Shown: in pieces, positions 11,938 through 24,122 of the stretch
Layout: the number at the start of each line of letters is the position of its first letter
Numbering within the stretch: position 1 is the stretch's first letter
Assembly (NCBI GenBank): GCA_900073065.1
Contig: FJOG01000001.1
Span: forward strand, 3,445,815-3,509,814
DNA: 64,000 nucleotides
Direction: 5' to 3'
From: Phialocephala subalpina
Lineage: Eukaryota > Ascomycota > Leotiomycetes > Helotiales > Mollisiaceae
The notes under the pieces: model-generated
Database searches by the model: none
Told to the model about the DNA's origin: nothing
The model's input: only the letters and a program-made list of their open reading frames with translations
Translations under genes and position numbers: made by a program

Positions 11938-12130
11938 TTGCCGGGCGAGGCCCACGCCTACCCCACTTGGGCATTCGTCCGGGTCGACTCAGTATATATC
12001 AATCAAGACAACATTAGGGAGAGAAACGACCAAGTTAACCTCATGGACTCGGTTTATAAGAAAACACCAACAAGAATAGTAGTAAAACGCAACGCATTTC
12101 CAGTTGGGCGAAGACCAAAACTTGGCTTCA
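11938..12130 (+). pseudogene. HET-domain fragment
   Basis: An open frame around 11960-12100 contains VDSVYINQDNIRERNDQV and MDSVYKKTPTRIVV. This matches the central HET block (in intact proteins, VDAICINQDxxxERxxQV, then MxxIYxxAxxVxVWLG). Only this block survives; the start, the YxALSYxWG motif and the rest are missing. It follows 130 bp after the phosphotransferase gene. Confidence 0.65.
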
Positions 12131-12225
12131 GAGTCCTAATAGGCCTTCCGTCCTCTCGAGAACACTTACATGGCATTGAAACATTTTCTTGTCATGATAT
12201 TTTAGAAGAGCGAGATGGACTTTGA

Positions 12226-12903
12226 ATATGTTCATCCCTTTCATTCACATTCATCGTGTCTCCTATCAACAACCTAAGAAGTACCTTACAATACCCTACC
12301 AAGCCATCACACATATTCAAATCGTACAAGCATCTCATCTCATCTCTTTTCCCCATCATCTCGTCTCATCTCATCCCATCCCAACTCATCCCAGCCCATC
12401 TCATCTATCCACGCCCATTTGATGATGTCCCACCCCCTCACTTTCCTCCCAAATATCTCATAAAACAATCGATCGAACCCCACGCATCAACAACCAACCC
12501 CATGAAAATGCCCGAAGACGAAACCACCATCGCCAGTGCAAGCGCGTGCATCCAACAGCTGAATCAACGTAAAAACGATCTGGGTATAAACATCCACTGA
12601 GCTTCGCTGAAAAGAGAAAAATTGGGGGTAGGTAATCGGCCGTTTCTGTTCCCGCAGCCAGAATGCAAGATTTGTATGTGAACCGAAACCCCTCGAATGC
12701 TAGTGTACAGGTCGTAAAAAGAAATGCCGCGTGAAAAGGAAGGAATCATTAGTTATTACAGTAATCGATCGGTTTTCCGATCGGATCGTTGGCCTTTTAT
12801 CGTGATCGACTTTGGATCCGGTCCAAAGTCGTGATCTATGCATAGAAGGAGGGAATATCTCCACTTCTTTCATCGTTCGTAGGGTATTTTCAGGAGACAG
12901 TGT
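12226..12903. other. Intergenic between APH-like gene and BEM3 3' end; CATCTC low complexity and two hairpins
   Basis: Bases ~12330-12415 are a degenerate CATCTC/CATCCC simple repeat. Farther on are two adjacent hairpins: CGATCGG at 12766-12772 pairs with CCGATCG at 12777-12783 over a TTTT loop, and GACTTTGGA at 12808-12816 pairs with TCCAAAGTC at 12822-12830 over a 5-nt loop. They lie about 75-140 bp beyond the BEM3 stop codon, so may be in its 3' UTR. A short ATG frame at 12508-12600 is too short to call. Confidence 0.6.
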
Positions 12904-15900
12904 CTAGTCAAAGAAAGATTCCTCGTCAACGAGACCTATTGGTTTCTGTTAGAGGTATATACTTGAGGAAAGAAAAAATTGGAATGAGAGAAAAGGATCG
13001 CTTACGGCCATCATTGAGCCGCTGATTACTAGGTTTTCGTGCACCCAAACCAATGTTCATGCCGAACATGCTGCTTTCACGTCTCTTGGTCTTGGGGGCG
13101 CCTTGAGCATTCTCCGTGGCGTATTGTCTGTAGGCAGGGTTGCCACCAAACTGCTCATAGGATGGCCCGGCTAAAGTGGGAGCAGATCTACCATACTCAG
13201 GGCCGGCCATCGTTCGAGCTTGTAGCTGTTGCTCGTATGCAGGTTGAAGTGGGGTGAAACCAGTATCATATTGTGGCCTTTGCTGATAATGTTGAGGCAT
13301 TGGGAAAGCAGGAGGTTGCTGGAATGATTGCTGATCATACGATGGAGTTGGAAGATCCTGGAACTTTTGGCGTCTCGGAGATCGGATGTCTTCAGGTGTC
13401 AGAGGAGGGGCTGTAACCGTGACTTCGACAGATGGCCCATGCTCGTCTGGCTCCATACCAAAGATGTCATCGTACTGTTGCAGAAACAAGGCGAACACAG
13501 GTTGTGGAATGTTGAGAGTGGGAGAGAAGACAATGCCCACGTTTCGCACTGTCATCTTATTTCGGTCAGAATTGTTGACGATGTTGATCAGGAAGCCTGA
13601 AAGGTATCTGAGCAAAGCATTGTTGGCTCGTGGTAGTCTGTGGACAAGTCCGTTCAAGGCACTGATCTTCTCGTCAATATCGTTGAGTTCGGTGACCGCA
13701 ACAAATTCGAGATGAAGTTCCCGTGTCAAGATTGTCTGTGGCAATTCTCTCAGGTATTGCTTCAAAAGAGATGCAACAGCATGGATGTCGTAATACTGCT
13801 CATCTGTGACAAGATTAATGTCTCCTTCGTTGTTGAAGCGCTCCTTCAATGCTTTGATCACGACACTTGAACCACTCAACCTGAAGATACCCTCCTCGTT
13901 GGCTGCATTCTTGGCATCCAAGTACTCGATGCAACGATAAACCACAGCAGGAAGCTCGATGTCGACGTTGACCGGGTGATTATACCTCACGGCCTCTCCC
14001 AGTGGTGCTCCAAATGCTGGTCTGATCGGCCCATGCTGCTCATAGGCCAGTTGCGACAGATTGGTGTTCGAGTCGTTTGGTGAAGTTTCTTGCATGTCAG
14101 CAGATACGCGAGGTTTTGGCCCAAACCCGAAAAAGCTACGCTTCTTCTGCTTGATTTGATCTTCTCGCGAGACTGGGGCCAGCATGTTCTGCCTGCTTCC
14201 CCAAGAAGAAGAGTCTTGAATGACCTGCGCGTTCCTTGGAGCTGAGATGTTCTTCGACTGGGGAATTTGAGCTAGAGGATCTCGTTCATAACCATGAGTC
14301 GGGGGCGATGGTGTGCCCGTCTTTTTGGATCGCACGCCAGCTGGAACGTTTCCTTGCTTTGTGTTCTCATAGCTCACACCTTTCAGCCCATCGTCCGCTA
14401 GATCAGGAGTAGTCTGACTGCGTGCTGAAGCAGCGTACATCTTCTTCTTCGACTTCATCCCATTGACATGTCCAGATCCAGAAGAGTTTGTGCGGTCGTG
14501 ATGTACGGCATGCTCCTCATCTTCCTCATCTTTGAAGTCAACATATTGGAGGAGAGCTACCACCCATTCATCGCGCTCCTGGTCGCTCTCAGCACAGAGC
14601 ACATGGCGAACAAGACTTGATGAGTCCTTCCTCTTCGGCTCCAGAATCAGGAAGGCATGACGATACTGGTTATCGACATCATCTTCGCCACGTGATGGAG
14701 AGTTGTCGGCTTGCTGTTGCTGTTTTCCGATTTGAGCATTTTGTAGCTTGATCGCTCCCAAATTTGGTCCACCTGGTGCATCGTAGTACTTGAAAATGGG
14801 CCCATCTAGCACGAAATATCTCGCTTTCCAGCCACCAAAGTTCTTGCCTCTCTTCGTCAAATATCCGTTCTTCAAAGGTCTTCCGCCAGGGCCAGTCTTG
14901 ACCGGGCTTTCTCGTCCAGTGTCCCGACTGACAGTGACATCTTCCGCATATGGTTCCATGGTGTTCGTCGATAAATACCTACAAAGTTCCAAAGCAGAGT
15001 TCATGTCCATTTGCGTGTTCAAAACCTCATCAAGATACTTATCCAAAGCTGCTCGTCGCGCATCAACCTTAGCTGGCGCATGACCACTGAACAGCGATCT
15101 CTCTGGAGTTTTCGCAGTGTAATATGGTGACTGTTTCAGTACTTGATCTAAGTGGGCTAACGAGACAGAATCCTTTTCTACTCTCCAAAGTTCTCTGCCG
15201 TCTGATCTGGCGAATATGGCCAACGTAAAGACAGGATCCTCCTCAATGTTCTTGGGGAACATAATACTTGCTCTCGAAGGCTTTAGGCGTGAAGATGCAA
15301 CTCTGACGTCGATAGATGGCAGAGCGTTTGGTGGAAGTAGTAGATCGGGATATTCTTCGGTGACTAGACCCTTGTATATGCCATTTCGAATGGAAGGGCT
15401 TTGAGTAATTGGGGAGCTTTCATCCTTAGGACTCGACTCATCGAGATCACCACCCTTCTTAGCAATTATCAGAGGCTTTGGTGAAACCAGTTGTAGAGGC
15501 GAGCCCATTGGTGCGCCTGGTGAAGAAATCGACATTGGGGTGTTTGGTGGTAATGGAATTGGTTGGCGTGGAGCACGGGGTGACAGTGGTACAGCACCTT
15601 GGAAGGCTCCCATTCCACGAGGAGACATTGGTGGTGAGTTGACGGACGAGTGATTCGATCCTCGAGGTAATGGAGAACCCATTGGTCTGTCTATAGGTCT
15701 CGGACTCATTGGCAGACCTGGACTCATCAGAGCTGGAGACATCATTCCCGAAGCCTCGCTGAGGACACCAGCCAAAGAACCGGAGTTAGAGTCATGACCG
15801 GGCGACAAATGCCGCATGTGAGCATCCGGTGGTGATATAGGCACTGTCCTTGGACTTGTAGGCATTGGGTCCACGCTGTTTGGAAATTTACCGTCCTTTG

Positions 15901-17705
15901 GAGTTGTTGGTCGAGACTTTGACCCCTTCGCACTCTTCTTGGACAGACTTCTCATTTCAGCATCCTTCATGGCCGCTATTTCTCGTTCCCTGTCATCCTC
16001 TTCCCTCGTTTTCCGTCGGCCACGTTCAATGAACACTGGTAACTCATCAACCTCCAAGATATCATCGTAGTCTGAGTCCGTCTCGTCTCCTGTACCAGAT
16101 GCCTGGCGCAGATGTGAGCTGGTGTTGTTCTTCTTTCCTAAATTCAAGGGCGCGGGTGGAGCTTTTCGTGGCGGGTTAGGGAATGACTTCAGGTTCTCAT
16201 CGGGATTGGGAGAAGGTCCGATGACAGACACAGAAGGGTTTTGACTGGACATTGGTGCTCTTGGTGGTGGGATATTTGGCGGAGGGCCTTTCGGTGGATG
16301 TGAGGGCAGACTTCTCGACGGTGGCAGAGACGCATTATATGGCACTTCCCTTACGACTTCGACGTCTTTCCGCTGTTTTTGACCTGCCTCAAACCCAGGT
16401 CCTGGGGCATCAGGATTATATTGTTGGAACGCGTGTTGCGTCGGGGACGGCATCTTGTGCTCCGCTTCAACCATGTTGTTCAACGACGGTACCTGGAATT
16501 GCATGGCAGGTGGAGTAATGGGATATGGAGCCAGTGCAACATCAATCGGCGAGTGAGGATGCTCTTGTTCCGGGTCTCTCAGCCCAGCGGATACCAAAGC
16601 CTCCATGTTTCCTGGCTTCGAGCCTTCCACCGTCCGCGAATCTGAGGAAATTGTTGATCCAGCTTCAGAAGGCACGCTTGGGTTCGACTCGACAGGTGAA
16701 GGGTTCGAGACCTGCTGTGCCGTGAGTTCCTTGAACTTCTTCCGATAGCGTTCCCTGTCCTTCACTGCTCTGTCGAGATCCTTGTTCAGTCCCAAGATCA
16801 TGGCTCTCTGCTTGTCTACCAAACGCCATAGTTGTGTGTTTTGTGCGGAAATCGACTGCTTGTCTTTCAGCAGGTACTGTATAACAGCCTCTGGGCTTCC
16901 TGCCGCTCGAACCAGGTTCGCAATATCGGGTGACCCATCTGCATTCAAGTCTTGCGAACCGGTTTTCGAGTGCCCATTGCCTGATAGAGATGATATAGCA
17001 GAATCGATGGAGGATGTCCTTGGAGGTGCTCGTCCCATTTCCGCTCGATGTGCTGGAGTAGTGGCCGCCATCATTGGTCGCGTGCCAGTAGAAAAGCCTC
17101 CTGGCGGCTTGAAGATTAGGACAGGATCGGATACACTTCGTGTGGCCTCATTCGTCTCGTTGACAGGTCGGGCGTATCTAGAGAACAGTACGTTAGATCC
17201 AACACCATATATACATTCAATGTCCCATATACCTTGGTCTATCCTCTGGTGTCGATTCCACCGACGAGGTTTCTGATGTATAAAAGCTCTTCTCGGAGGC
17301 CAGTAGGTCGTCCAGACGCTCCGTGGGAGATCGGGGTTGCTGAGGGCTTTGATGAACTGAGCTCGACGACGGCGAAGTATGATCGACACCACTTCTTGCA
17401 AAGGTAGTTCTCGTTGGCGTGACGCTGCTCTGTGGAGATGTCGCTGCTGTGGTGCTAGTTTGTAAAGGACTAGGAGCGGCCTTGCGCTGAGACCTTGAGA
17501 GAGATCCAGGTCAGCGCACGTTTACGCGGGAGCAGATGAAAATAGACTTTACAACATACCTCCTTCCAGTGTCTACGGTTGGGGACGAGTTGTTTGGTGA
17601 ATAGTAAACCGGACTACGCCCTACAGTGGGGCTGTCTTGAGGGAAGAACTGGAGCTGTGTCTGGGCATCGGAGGGTCCATCGTTCTGTTGCGAAAGATGC
17701 GACAT
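12904..17705 (-). CDS. BEM3: BEM3-type Rho GTPase-activating protein (PX, PH, RhoGAP)
   Basis: Exons 17705-17560, 17493-17233, 17177-13006 and 12935-12904 give 1536 residues; all phases close. The first two exons lie in frames other than the long central one, so a single-ORF call would misplace the N-terminus. In order: a Ser/Pro-rich N-terminus; a coiled coil at ~242-288; a long disordered proline-rich region; a PX-like domain at ~725-860; a PH domain at ~900-1020 (NGYLTKRGKNFGGWKARYF); and a RhoGAP domain at ~1190-1385 with the arginine finger in EEGIFRLSGSS. The last exon adds RLVDEESFFD. By family, it stimulates GTP hydrolysis on Cdc42/Rho at sites of polarised growth, recruited by phosphoinositides. 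About 5.7 kb of gene-free DNA lies upstream. Confidence 0.93.
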
Positions 17706-20700
17706 CGCCCACCGGCTGAGACTGCGTCTGCTATGCAGATGGAGAGAGAAGCTCGACTACCAATTGGCTGGCATTCGAGCCAAGAAGGAAGGCTCGCCAG
17801 TCAGAAGAGTGGTGGCGCCTGACTGTGTGTGCTGGGGCAGAAGGTTTCGAAATGGTCGGTCGACCCTGATTGACGTCGCACCTTCGACGAGCGACGTTCA
17901 GGCGAGACTCTCGAACGCGGAGCGAGCGTGCAATAGGTCAGCACGGGGGCCAGGACGGGTACAGAAAGCGTGAGCAGTGAGTTGGAGCTGCTGGGTGTAC
18001 TGGTAGTGGTCCACGTTGGCTGCATGCGCATGTGTGGGTGTGGTGTGCAGTCGTGCAGTATTATTATGTTCAATGATTAAAGAATTATCACAGCCGTCGA
18101 CGACAAGACAGGCCTCACGTCAGCCACCAGATGCACTTGACGCAAAAGTGAAATGGCAAGGGGAGGAAGGGACAATTAGGGCAGTCGGAAAGGACAAGTC
18201 ATGGGAGAGGAGAGGAATGGATGTGTTCTCGAGGACGAGAGATGTGGTGGATGGAGGATAGCAAAATGGTTTGGGGTCTGCTCTGCTCGGATAGAACTAC
18301 GGGCGGGCAATATTGAGATTGACTCGCCAGTGCGGTACGCGTTTGATTTGATGAAGCGCGATGGCAGATGATTTTGAGCTGCCGAGAATGGTCGACCGTC
18401 AAGGAAGGGGCCGCCATTTAATAAAGACCGTAGTCAGTATTTCTACTAATATTCGCAGGGCTGTCCAATTATTTCCCCACGTCGACGCCTCCTATGCGTG
18501 ACAGTTCGTCTCCATTCCCACGCGTCTCTCCTCTGCATCGCATCTCTGCAACCACCCTTCAACCTCATCCAGGTTTGCAGCGTGAACTCTTGCAAAGCAC
18601 CAGGGTCGCAGTACCCGACGGTTTCGCACGGTACGGTACGGTATCGCAGCGCAGGAGCTGGTTCAACCGCAACGTTGCTGCCGCTGGCTCCCTTACTCCA
18701 TTGACTGTTGATTGGAGTGACATCTGATTACTCAGGGTCGAGGGCGCCACCCGAGGATGCTAAACAAAAGAGTGTGAAGTTTTCGACGCTGGCAAATCGT
18801 TAGTTCCCACCACTACGGGCGTGTCAACTCTGGTCGGCGCCCAGGAAAGATGCTTAAGCATGCCAACGGAATCCAGTGCGAGCCGGTCATGCTGTGAAGC
18901 CGCCTATCCACAAGATGCCATTTCTGTCAACGGAGCGAGCCTAAAATCTGCAGAGTGCAGTTAGCTGCTGCAAGATAACTGTGATGTTCCGTGAGCAGCA
19001 GGAACTTTGAATATCTTCATTTCTATGCCCCCCTAGCCAGGAGTGCATGCAAGCGAAGATATCCATGTTAACTTCGGAGGTCAACTCCTCGCAGTAACCT
19101 TATTCACACTAGAGAAGCTGGAGTCCATCTCTAAAGTGGAAAGTCTGCTGATCACATATGATCATGCCTTGGTCTTATTCCAACGGTATATAGATATAAT
19201 TTAAATTCGGCATCGTTTATGTACGGGTATGCAAAGGTCTGCAAGTTTATATATAAACCCTCATCTCAAACCGCTCTGGGTGCCACATCTGTTCCTGAGC
19301 TTGCGCAACCTCTTCATTCATATCGTCAAGTGACGACCCAGGGTCTGGATTAAGCTCATCAGGATCAATTGGTACCAAAAGCAAAAGCGCCACACAATCA
19401 ATCTGGAGTCGCACAACGCATGCTCCTCGGCCTCGATCTACTACGACATGACAAAGCATGGGGTAACGGGGGACTCGACAGAAGGAAATGACATTTGACA
19501 TGAAAACCGTGAAACATGTTTCCCATTATTATTCCCAAATACAATGACAGATTTCGCTGCTCTGTTCCTGTCTCAGATACCTACCCGCGCCATTCAGAAG
19601 GAGGTCATGACCACCATCGCCACTGGAAGTTCAGCAGCCGAACAAAGCATCGTCATGCAACCTCACAGCGATGCTCAAGTCGCCAACGGTCCATTCGCAA
19701 CCCCGGATCGTCGAACAGATGCAATCATCCTGTCCCACTGCTGCACTTCCTGCACGTAAAAAGAAGGTATTCCCATCCGAGCGCTTGTGGAAACGGCAGT
19801 CAAACGAACCACGAGCGAGATATTCAGCCACAACTGCTCGAATTGGCTAGACTGCTCCCAGAAATGGCTGCATCCCCACGAATCTTCGTTCGCGTCTCTG
19901 TCGTGCAGCGAATGAATTAGAAGAGAATACGCCGAAGGTTGTCCCTGCATGCTCCAGACATTGAAGCCAGTAAGGGATCTGACGGACAGAGGAACTTCCA
20001 TCCAGATTTCAATGCTCTCTGGTCACAGCGCGGATGTTCACCAGGAAGATGAACGTTATCAATTCCCGTCTTCGCGGTCTTGGGAAGGTGAAGGTGCTGA
20101 CTGCTGACGCTGACATGGTTGGTACAGTACCTCGCATTTCGATGCTTTGAAGGGAAGCAGCCCTGATTTCAGGGGAACTGGGCTGCATCACGCTGACCTC
20201 CCATTTCCGTGCCGCCTCCATTCATAACCCCTCTCTTGACCACACCCAAAATCTAGCTCGCGATTCCACGGCCTCTGCACTGGCTGACAGCGGGCCACAC
20301 ACTTTCTTCCACCAAGCGCTGCAGTGGAGAGGAGAAGCGGTGTGACGGCGGGCACAACCACATCCAGTGGCGTTCCAACGATATCAATCTCAATTAAGGA
20401 CAGGACCAGGCCAAATTACGGTCTGTTCGCAGCCCCACACATAATCTATTGGCCGACGGCGACCTGGAACATTACTCTTGAAGCGGATGTCGTTGAAACA
20501 AGAACGTGGTGAAGCCTGTGCCTGTGCACTCAATAACTTTACCCAAAGGCTGGGCGCCGATTTGGGGATGAACTTCGAAGATGAGTTACAATGCTCAGAA
20601 ACCATAATGGAAAGACATAATTCCGGACCAAGGTTAAGAAGGACAAGAGATTGCCCGAAAGTTTAACCTTAAAAAGGTCACAGCATAGGGTCGTCCGTGG

Positions 20701-23462
20701 GGTTGTGAGGTCTGAAATCTGAAGTGCTTGCAGCATGCAGAAACGCCCCCTTTTCGGTTAGAGAGCCATATGCAGGAGTTGGTGAGCACACGAGCTGCTG
20801 TGAGGGCAGAAGTATGCCAGGAACCTCAAATTTGGGGTAAATCCAACTAACACACTCCAAACACAAAAACACATGGCTCTCGAGGCACCATCCGCAGATC
20901 TAGAACACAAACTACAACCGGCAGACTCTGAGACATTCACGATACCTCAACCCTTTCACCCAAACGCTCTCAGAGTCTCAACCGCAATCACATTTTCAAC
21001 ATCTCTCAATGACGTCCAAATCATACGATTTTCATCCTCCCTTCTCCCACGACTTCTCCAAATAGCATTCGATCCCAGCCCGCAACAGCCGCTATCCCTT
21101 GCTTCATGTCCCATTCAAGTTATCATACGGTTCCGACATCCCAGCAATCCGCACTGCAACGGTTGATCACTGTCTGAAACACCGTCCATCTCGCCCCTTA
21201 ATGCCCATCTCCCTCATCACCAAATCACATGTCGTCTTGTAAGCCGCATCAAGATGGCGCACATGTCGTCCCGTTTGCACCAATCAGCAAAAAGAACGCT
21301 TCCCACACATCTGGTTCGTTCAGCTGTCTCCAACAATTTTGAGCCTCCTCTTCACCTCCATCCGTTGGACGAGATCTCTCGACTTCACGTACTCGGTGAG
21401 ATGAGATGCAAGTTTACGGGCCTCTCTCATACCGGGACTTCACATGTCTCAACCAAGAAAACCTCCCATCTTAAAAGGCTATTACCAACTCCTTCTCGCA
21501 TCGTTACGCAAGCTCAAATCCTCTTTCCCAAGCTCGAAAATCATCAACCAATCACAAGCGAAAATCTCACCCTCCAAATCACATCAAGCGTACACATGAC
21601 ATTTGAGACCACACCACCACCATCGATCCACGAAATATGTATGTCATTATAGCTTCCGCTACGCAGCATGCATGCACCAATAGTTGGGTTTCCCTGCTTT
21701 CCGGATTCACGTTTTTTTTGTTGCGATCTTGCGCCTGCGGGCGACACAGCGCCATCGAAGTGATGGCGAGCTGGACTCCGGACGTACCGATTCGTCGCTT
21801 TTCAGGAAGCTAGATGAAAGTCTAAGGAAATGTTTTCTTGTTTTGTATCTTGAGTTTTTGAAGAACGGCAGTTCATATCGTTTACCCGGATCATAGTAAG
21901 ACTTAGTCTTGGAGCCAGAAGCAAGCTAGAGCTTGGACCTCGACTAAGCCAGGGCTACGGACACCAACCACCTCTTCCCTCAAGACTTGAAAATTTTACG
22001 TTGCCAGCAATTATGTACTCGTCGTTTACGATGCGAATAGTATCTTGCCACGAGAAAGTCAAATGGTCGAAGTCTTGCCTTGAAGTCGAGGCATGATGAC
22101 TTCGTTCGCTGACAGTATTTCAGCTGCCACGACTAAACGGCACCAAATATAAGCACCGAGAAAAGTCAATACGTGGTGCCCAAGAGCTGGCCTGAGACAT
22201 ACATGTCCTAGAATCCTTGGAAGTGAATGTATCTCGTTTGTGCATTACTGTACTGGTGGTCTTTCTCTGTACCAAATATGTGGGCAGCATCACCGTCTTC
22301 ACGTGCACCTCAGCACTCGTTACCATTTCATACTAGCTTCCAGGCCCTCGTTTGTACCTATTCCTCAAGCCCAAATAGCCTTGCGAACATGTTCTCCATC
22401 GCGTTTGTACTCGGGAAAGTGCTAGTGTTCATGTTCGCGTTCGTGTTCGTGTACCTCGGGAACCTGCATCCGTCAGTGTCCAAATTGCACAGCCGGAGGA
22501 GTACATCGCATGTTCACATGTTCATGCAACCCGCCTATTTTCGTTTGTCGAGTACTGTACAGCTTCCCTCGTGTGAGGGTTGACAGGAATGTGTTAAGGT
22601 GGTGATACTGGACTCGCTTTATCTTGCTTCTGTTTCCCGCTTTGCATTTTGTGCTTGCAGCAGGCTTATGTTATAGCTGAGTGGTGGGAGTACTGATGTG
22701 ATCAAACTGCATGTTGTCGACGTCATTTGATCTCGCTCGAGTATTGATTTGCCAGACAGCCTCAGATGATTGCATGAGTTGTTGAGTTGAGGTCGAGCTG
22801 CGATAACCATAACCAAGCAGATGCCTCTAGCCCCCTTGTGTCAGATGATTTGAATGACCTTCATCTCTCGTTCGAGATTAAGGGAAATGGAAGCTCTTAG
22901 ACTCTCAAGTGCCTAAGAGAGTTCAAGTCATCTGCTAAGATTTGCACTTTTGGATTTGCAAAGCCATTCTTTGTTGAGAATGGCTAGGTCAGCTGAGGTC
23001 ACGGCGTCATGCATTCCCATGATGTTACTGTCAATAACATAAAGAAGATAACTATTTCATAAAATTATGATGCGGCCTTCAAAATCTTTTAAGATTGAAA
23101 ATAGACTGAAACCAATATAAAGTTTTTGGTCGCGTTCCTGAACATCCCGGATTGGATAACTCTTTTCTTTCGTGATTTAAATTTTGAAACGTGCCCATCT
23201 TGACGCCGTCTTGCGTTCTTTACAGACCTTTCTATAATAATATTTCTTCTCCGTTCGCTTTCCTTTCAAGAAGCAACGAAAGAGCTTTCAGGCGCACTCT
23301 TGTTCCCAACTCCAATCACCGCCCTCAATCCACTTCCTTCCAGACGCAACGAGCTTGATCTACTCTTGAGCCGCAGCGCCTTTGTCATAAATAGTATTTC
23401 AAACGTACAACCTCCCTGAATTAGCTCCTCTCAGGCCCACATCGGCTTCGGCATTCATCAAT
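17706..23462. other. Long gene-poor interval upstream of BEM3
   Basis: Nearly 5.8 kb holds only short frames on both strands. I looked at 19247-19501 (minus, 84 residues ending HPERFEMRVYI), 19516-19920 (plus), 20873-21166 (plus, 97 residues) and 21254-21652 (plus). None has a recognised domain or spliced extension. Base composition is normal, not RIP-like, so this is not a dead transposon. It may hold long leaders, regulatory DNA, noncoding transcripts or lineage-specific small genes. Confidence 0.5.
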
Positions 23463-23957
23463 ATGTCTGAACTACCATTGAGGAACAAGTGCACATGTCA
23501 TATCTGCCCACTCCACACCAAATCACAAAACATCTCCTCGAATACCAGCACGAACACCAGCAACACACCCCCAGCTACCCTCCAACCTCCCACACCCCCT
23601 CCAGCATCTCCTCCACCCGACGACCGCAAACTCCCCTCCCACGAGTTTCTCGAACGACGCCAACGCTCAATCGACAGCCTACGAGACGCAGCCGTCGATT
23701 ATCCCGGCAACAACTACACCGAGCTCCTACTCAACATCGTCGCCGACACGGAGGAATCCATCGGTATCAAACCAGGCTACGATAATTCTGAGAAGTTCAT
23801 AGAAGCTTTCCAGGACTTGGTATGTCCGGATGAGAAGAGCCCACGGGAGATGCTAATCGTGTTGGGGTACTTGGAGGAGTTTTGGGGGGTGTTGGGTGGG
23901 AAGGTGAAGGAGATGGTAAATAAGGGGACGAAGTGGGTTTCAGACATTGAGGAATGA
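23463..23957 (+). CDS. Small protein of unknown function with Cys-rich N-terminus
   Basis: A single exon of 164 residues. It starts with a cysteine/histidine cluster (NKCTCHICPLH), followed by a Ser/Thr/Pro-rich linker and a charged helical C-terminal half (DRKLPSHEFLERRQRSID onward, GYLEEFWGVLGGKVKEMV). The composition shift from low-complexity linker to ordered acidic/hydrophobic sequence, together with the CT-rich leader upstream, makes a real gene likely. I do not recognise the family. It could bind zinc through the N-terminal Cys/His cluster, but only four candidate ligands are clustered there. Confidence 0.55.
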   Translation: MSELPLRNKCTCHICPLHTKSQNISSNTSTNTSNTPPATLQPPTPPPASPPPDDRKLPSHEFLERRQRSIDSLRDAAVDYPGNNYTELLLNIVADTEESIGIKPGYDNSEKFIEAFQDLVCPDEKSPREMLIVLGYLEEFWGVLGGKVKEMVNKGTKWVSDIEE

Positions 23958-24122
23958 TCAATGGGAGCAGGGCAGCTTCCTTCGATTTTGATTGGTCTAG
24001 GAACCTTGTACTGTGGAGGTCGGAGACGAGGCTTATCATCTATTGGCTGTGAAAGATCTCCCACAAGTAACCTTGGAAGCACTCGCTGTACTCGGACAGC
24101 GTGAAGAACATTCAACATCACT

